Assembly: GCA_020741755.1 (NCBI GenBank)
Contig: DYYI01000014.1
Coordinates: 1-25,727, forward strand
Direction of reading: 5' to 3'
Origin: Aliicoccus persicus_A
GTDB taxonomy: Bacteria > Bacillota > Bacilli > Staphylococcales > Salinicoccaceae
Length of the DNA: 25,727 nt
Shown here: positions 22,883-25,727 of the stretch, one piece after another
How positions within the stretch are numbered: the first letter of the stretch is position 1
Layout of the letters: the number at the start of each line of letters is the position of its first letter
Translations under genes and position numbers: made by a program
The notes under the pieces: model-generated
The model's database searches: none
Told to the model about the DNA's origin: nothing
What the model saw: only the letters and a program-made list of their open reading frames with translations

Positions 22883-22924
22883 AAACATCCATTTTACCAT
22901 CTTGATGAAATAGATGTTTTTTTA
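22883..22924 (+). terminator. Probable original rlmCD terminator
   Basis: AAACATC-C-ATTT pairs with AAAT-A-GATGTTT (one internal mismatch) and runs into seven T. It starts 16 bases after the displaced rlmCD stop. The following 22925-23183 stretch is A+T-rich with no convincing gene. Confidence 0.7.
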
Positions 22925-23201
22925 TGTGTCGGCATAAATATTGCTCCTTCCTGTAAAAATAGAATATCCAAAATCATTATGTTAAAATTTAATAATCTAC
23001 ATGGAACGTGAGACTTGAAAGATCAAATGAATAATTATCTAGAGAATTGTAGCAGAAAAACGTTCGCGATAGACTTCATTTTTTAAGAGAAATTTTTGCA
23101 TGTTGAAAAGCGAGCAACCTCATCCTACACTTTGAAGGATATACAGATATTCAAAAACTTTATCACATTCCTACAAAATAATTAGGTTAGGAGAAAATTG
23201 T

Positions 23202-24233
23202 ATGAAAAAATTACTAAGTTTATGGTTGGTGATGGGACTATCATTCTTATTAGTTGCGTGTGGTGGTAGTTCAGATGAGAAGGAAACAGACACATCAAAA
23301 GAAGAAACTGAAACAGAAGAAGTAACTAAAGAAGAGCCTGCAGAAGTAACTGATGATGGTAAAGAACTATATGAAGTTGGACAAACGACAGTTGTTGAGA
23401 GAGTTACTGGAGTTAAATACGAAGTAACACCAACTAAATTTGAAGTCTTAACAGATTATAATGGTAAAAATATCAAAGAGTTTATATCTGGTGCAATTGA
23501 TGCGGATCGTTTCTTAGTAGTAACTTATACTGTAAAAAATATTGGAGATAAGGATTTAAAACCAAGTTTTGATACAGTTATCCACTTTGATGACAGAGAG
23601 TCTTATGCTGGAACACCAATGGATTTTAAAGATAAAGATGTAGCTGATGAGATACTTGCTCCAGGTGAAGAGATTGAGCTTGAACAATATTTTACAGATA
23701 GAATTGATAAAAGAACTGAATTCTTAGGCGCATTTGACTTCGAAGAAGACGGAGAAACTTGGTATAAATACTCAGTCAGTAGTGAGGCAAAAGCATCATT
23801 AGACAATACTGAAGAAGACGAAAGTTCTGAAGACTCAACTAGTGATGATAAAGCAGAGAAAAAAGAAACGATTGAATTCGGAGAAACTGGTACTGTAGAA
23901 AAGTTTAATGGTGCTAAATTTGAAATAACAATTGATAATTTTGAAATCTCTAATGGCAATGTCGTAGTTGACTACACAGTTAAAAATGTTGGAGAAAGTG
24001 CGATAATTCCTTACCATGATGCGGGCCTTTATTTAGGGACTGAAGATGATAATGGAAAAGCAATTCCATTTACGGATAATGATATAGCAGAAAAACCTCT
24101 TGAATCAGGTGATGAGGTAAAACTTGGACATACTTACAGCTCAGATGATTTAGACAAAAACAAAGAGTATGTTTTAAGACACAAAGATTACGGAGTTGTT
24201 GCTGGCGGAGAAACTAAGTTTAAAACGAAATAA
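23202..24233 (+). CDS. Lipoprotein with two DUF4352-like domains
   Basis: This is a 343-residue exported lipoprotein. The N-terminus MKKLLSLWLVMGLSFLLVAC has a lipobox with the lipidated Cys at residue 20, then a Thr/Glu/Lys-rich linker (about 24-50). Two similar beta-sandwich domains follow, about 55-195 and 218-343, separated by a second acidic linker. Each has a VERVTGVKYEVTP or VEKFNGAKFEITI opening and a VVTYTVKNIGDK or VVDYTVKNVGES core, typical of DUF4352-type immunoglobulin-like domains found on Gram-positive cell surfaces. TTAGGAGA precedes the ATG. The ligand is unknown. A related but broken lipoprotein gene follows. Confidence 0.88.
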   Translation: MKKLLSLWLVMGLSFLLVACGGSSDEKETDTSKEETETEEVTKEEPAEVTDDGKELYEVGQTTVVERVTGVKYEVTPTKFEVLTDYNGKNIKEFISGAIDADRFLVVTYTVKNIGDKDLKPSFDTVIHFDDRESYAGTPMDFKDKDVADEILAPGEEIELEQYFTDRIDKRTEFLGAFDFEEDGETWYKYSVSSEAKASLDNTEEDESSEDSTSDDKAEKKETIEFGETGTVEKFNGAKFEITIDNFEISNGNVVVDYTVKNVGESAIIPYHDAGLYLGTEDDNGKAIPFTDNDIAEKPLESGDEVKLGHTYSSDDLDKNKEYVLRHKDYGVVAGGETKFKTK

Positions 24234-24259
24234 TATATAAACAATAAGGAGTAAACATC

Positions 24260-25480
24260 ATGAAAAAAATTATTAAGCTTGCTATGTGTCATGGGTCTAT
24301 CGCTCATGCTAGTGGCATGTGGTAATAAAGCTGCTGATAACTTAACTTCTTATAATATAAGGAAGCGGTTCTAAATGAAGATTCATCAGCACTTATTTCG
24401 CTAGTAGAAATGGAGGATGGAGAGCTCACTGAGTATGAAGCTGAGGCGTATTTTAAACTTATCAACGAAATGTATTCTAAGGGAGAATTTACTGGGCTTA
24501 TTGATAAGGAAATAGAACGAATGGAAGCTAAAGCAAAGTCCGGTAAAATTAAACCAGATTCTGATCTTGAATTTGAATTCTTACTAATTGAAAATGACGG
24601 TGAAGTAGAGTTAGAGATTCCGAGATATAAGACTGGTCTAGATTTACCTTCAAGCACTTATCAAATTACTGCTGGAGTAAATGACTTAACAATAGAAAAT
24701 GCACATGGTAATAACTATCAAGAAATTGGCGTGTATGTTCCTGGTATATATGAAATTGAAGGAACAGCTACAAAAGATACTGTTGAAGGAGACTACAGTA
24801 TTTCTATTGACTTTACAAAGTCACAAAATGAACGTGCTTCAATTACAGGGAACATTTATAGTTTCACAATAAACAAAGGGTATACCAATACGACAGTTTA
24901 AAAAGTATTTGTGAATGGTGAAGAAGTTAATAAAAATGAAAACGATAATTATAGTGTTAAGTTAGACAATCATACACCAACTATTAAAATATTAGTGGAT
25001 TATCAAGGCAAAGAAGTTGAGTCAAAAGAGATTAAAGCGGAACTCATGTATCTTGGCACGAACAGTATACCATTAGAAATTGATGAGTCAAAAATTCTTG
25101 AAGCTGAAGAGGATAATAGGGCTCAAAAAGGAATTGATAATACACTAATTTCTTTATTTGAAGGTACTGCTTTAGGGTTACCACTCACATCTGCAGATGC
25201 AATGATCAAAAAATCATTGATTGATAACTATTTTAGTGATAATAAAATACATTCTGATTATGAAAAATTAGTAGAAAAGTATTCGGAGAAAGGTGCGAAG
25301 TTTGAATTCTCAGTACCGAAGTCTACGAAAGTAGGAAATGATAAGGATGACTTCACATATGAAGTGGAATCTGAATTAACTAAAGATGGTAAAACTGTCG
25401 ATACTCTGAAATTTGAAATGGAATTTGTGAAAAAGAATGACAAGATGTTAATTAAATCTGTAAAAGAATTAAATAAATGA
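24260..25480 (+). pseudogene. TcaA/YvbJ-like lipoprotein gene, broken by two frameshifts and a stop
   Basis: The start at 24260 (MKKIIKLAM, with AAGGAG upstream) shifts frame near 24285, where VMGLSLMLVACGNKAADNLT supplies a lipobox. A second shift near 24358 returns to the first frame at EAVLNEDSSALISLVEMEDG. An in-frame TAA at 24899-24901 interrupts a segment that otherwise continues smoothly (INKGYTNTTV-stop-KVFVNGEEVN) to the end at 25480. The order of parts resembles S. aureus TcaA and B. subtilis YvbJ: a helical domain, beta domains with GVYVPGIYEIEGT, then a C-terminal NTF2-like domain (HSDYEKLVEKYSEKG ... LIKSVKELNK). Here a lipobox replaces the zinc ribbon and membrane helix. Three lesions make it a probable pseudogene unless some are sequencing errors. 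Confidence 0.75.
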
Positions 25481-25530
25481 AAAATAAGCAGGTAGTTCAA
25501 ATGTTCGATAGAATTACCTGCTTATTTTTA
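25481..25530 (+). terminator. Terminator of the lipoprotein pair
   Basis: A perfect 14-bp stem (AAAATAAGCAGGTA / TACCTGCTTATTTT) with a 20-base loop is followed by T residues. It directly follows the pseudogene stop. Confidence 0.9.
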
Positions 25531-25597
25531 TATAAACATGAATGTTATGTTTTTAAAAGTATAATCAATAAATAAAATTAAATGCTTAAAAGGTCAA

Positions 25598-25727
25598 ATG
25601 AAAATGACTACTAAAGAAAAATTGATAGAAAATTACTTGGAGAAACGAATAACGACTGAAAAATTTTCTGATAATTATGTGCGGATATGGACAGGTTACA
25701 CTAGATTAGACAGATTCGTTAAGGTCA
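25598..25727 (+). CDS. Hypothetical protein, 5' part only
   Basis: An open frame begins at the ATG at 25598 (AAAGG five bases upstream; a second ATG at 25604) and runs past the window end. The 43 visible residues begin MKMTTKEKLIENYLEKRITT and continue EKFSDNYVRIWTGYTRLDRF. The helical LIENYLEKRITTEKFSDNYVRIW pattern is loosely like colicin-D-type immunity proteins, but this is too little to assign a function. Confidence 0.5.
   Translation, partial: MKMTTKEKLIENYLEKRITTEKFSDNYVRIWTGYTRLDRFVKV

Noticed and set aside
22925..23183. Possible gene fragment before the lipoprotein
   Set aside because: Only short broken frames are present and none resembles a known protein.

Overview
The window looks like chromosome of a low-GC, Gram-positive member of the Staphylococcaceae. 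The gene order putP / gatC-gatA-gatB / dgkB / rlmCD is the staphylococcal one, and GatA, DgkB and ArsB/ArsC resemble their S. aureus counterparts closely. Strongly acidic secreted proteins and two short-repeat arrays suggest a halotolerant relative such as Jeotgalicoccus or Salinicoccus; that genus call is inference.

Positions 1-12010 are host backbone. An array of nine diverged palindromes (8-452) is followed by a minus-strand glutaminyl-peptide cyclotransferase and the proline symporter putP. Divergent from putP, gatCAB encodes the tRNA amidotransferase that makes Gln-tRNA(Gln) (and Asn-tRNA) by transamidation. Then come a 41-bp repeat array (6297-6549), a minus-strand acidic membrane-anchored protein, and a plus-strand run: a small unknown protein, lipid kinase dgkB, a cytosolic UshA/CpdB-type 5'-nucleotidase and the 23S rRNA methyltransferase rlmCD.

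Positions 12010-22840 are a site-specific island in the last codons of rlmCD. Three related copies of the rlmCD 3' end mark its structure: 12010 (the tail now in use, element-supplied), 21783 (internal) and 22820 (probably the displaced native tail, followed by a good terminator). The first segment, about 9.8 kb, carries a truncated cytosine methyltransferase fused by deletion to an arsR remnant, then arsB and arsC. A minus-strand module follows: a MarR-type regulator with paired cysteines, an ArsP-family permease and a 54-residue double-CC protein. Next are leftovers of a Tn916-type conjugation module (tcpC/orf13, cwlT/orf14, a fragment of orf15), a SHOCT-like small protein and an intact large serine recombinase. 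The second segment, about 1 kb, holds only the decayed end of another serine recombinase, so two elements appear to have accreted at the same site.

Positions 22868-25727 are again outside the island: an intact lipoprotein with two DUF4352-like repeats, a TcaA/YvbJ-like lipoprotein gene broken by two frameshifts and a stop, and the start of an unknown gene cut by the window edge.

The most interesting points are the swapping of rlmCD (and probably recombinase) C-termini by integration, the tandem att structure, loss of ArsR in front of arsBC, and the dithiol MarR regulator with two matching operator-promoters controlling itself and the permease operon.
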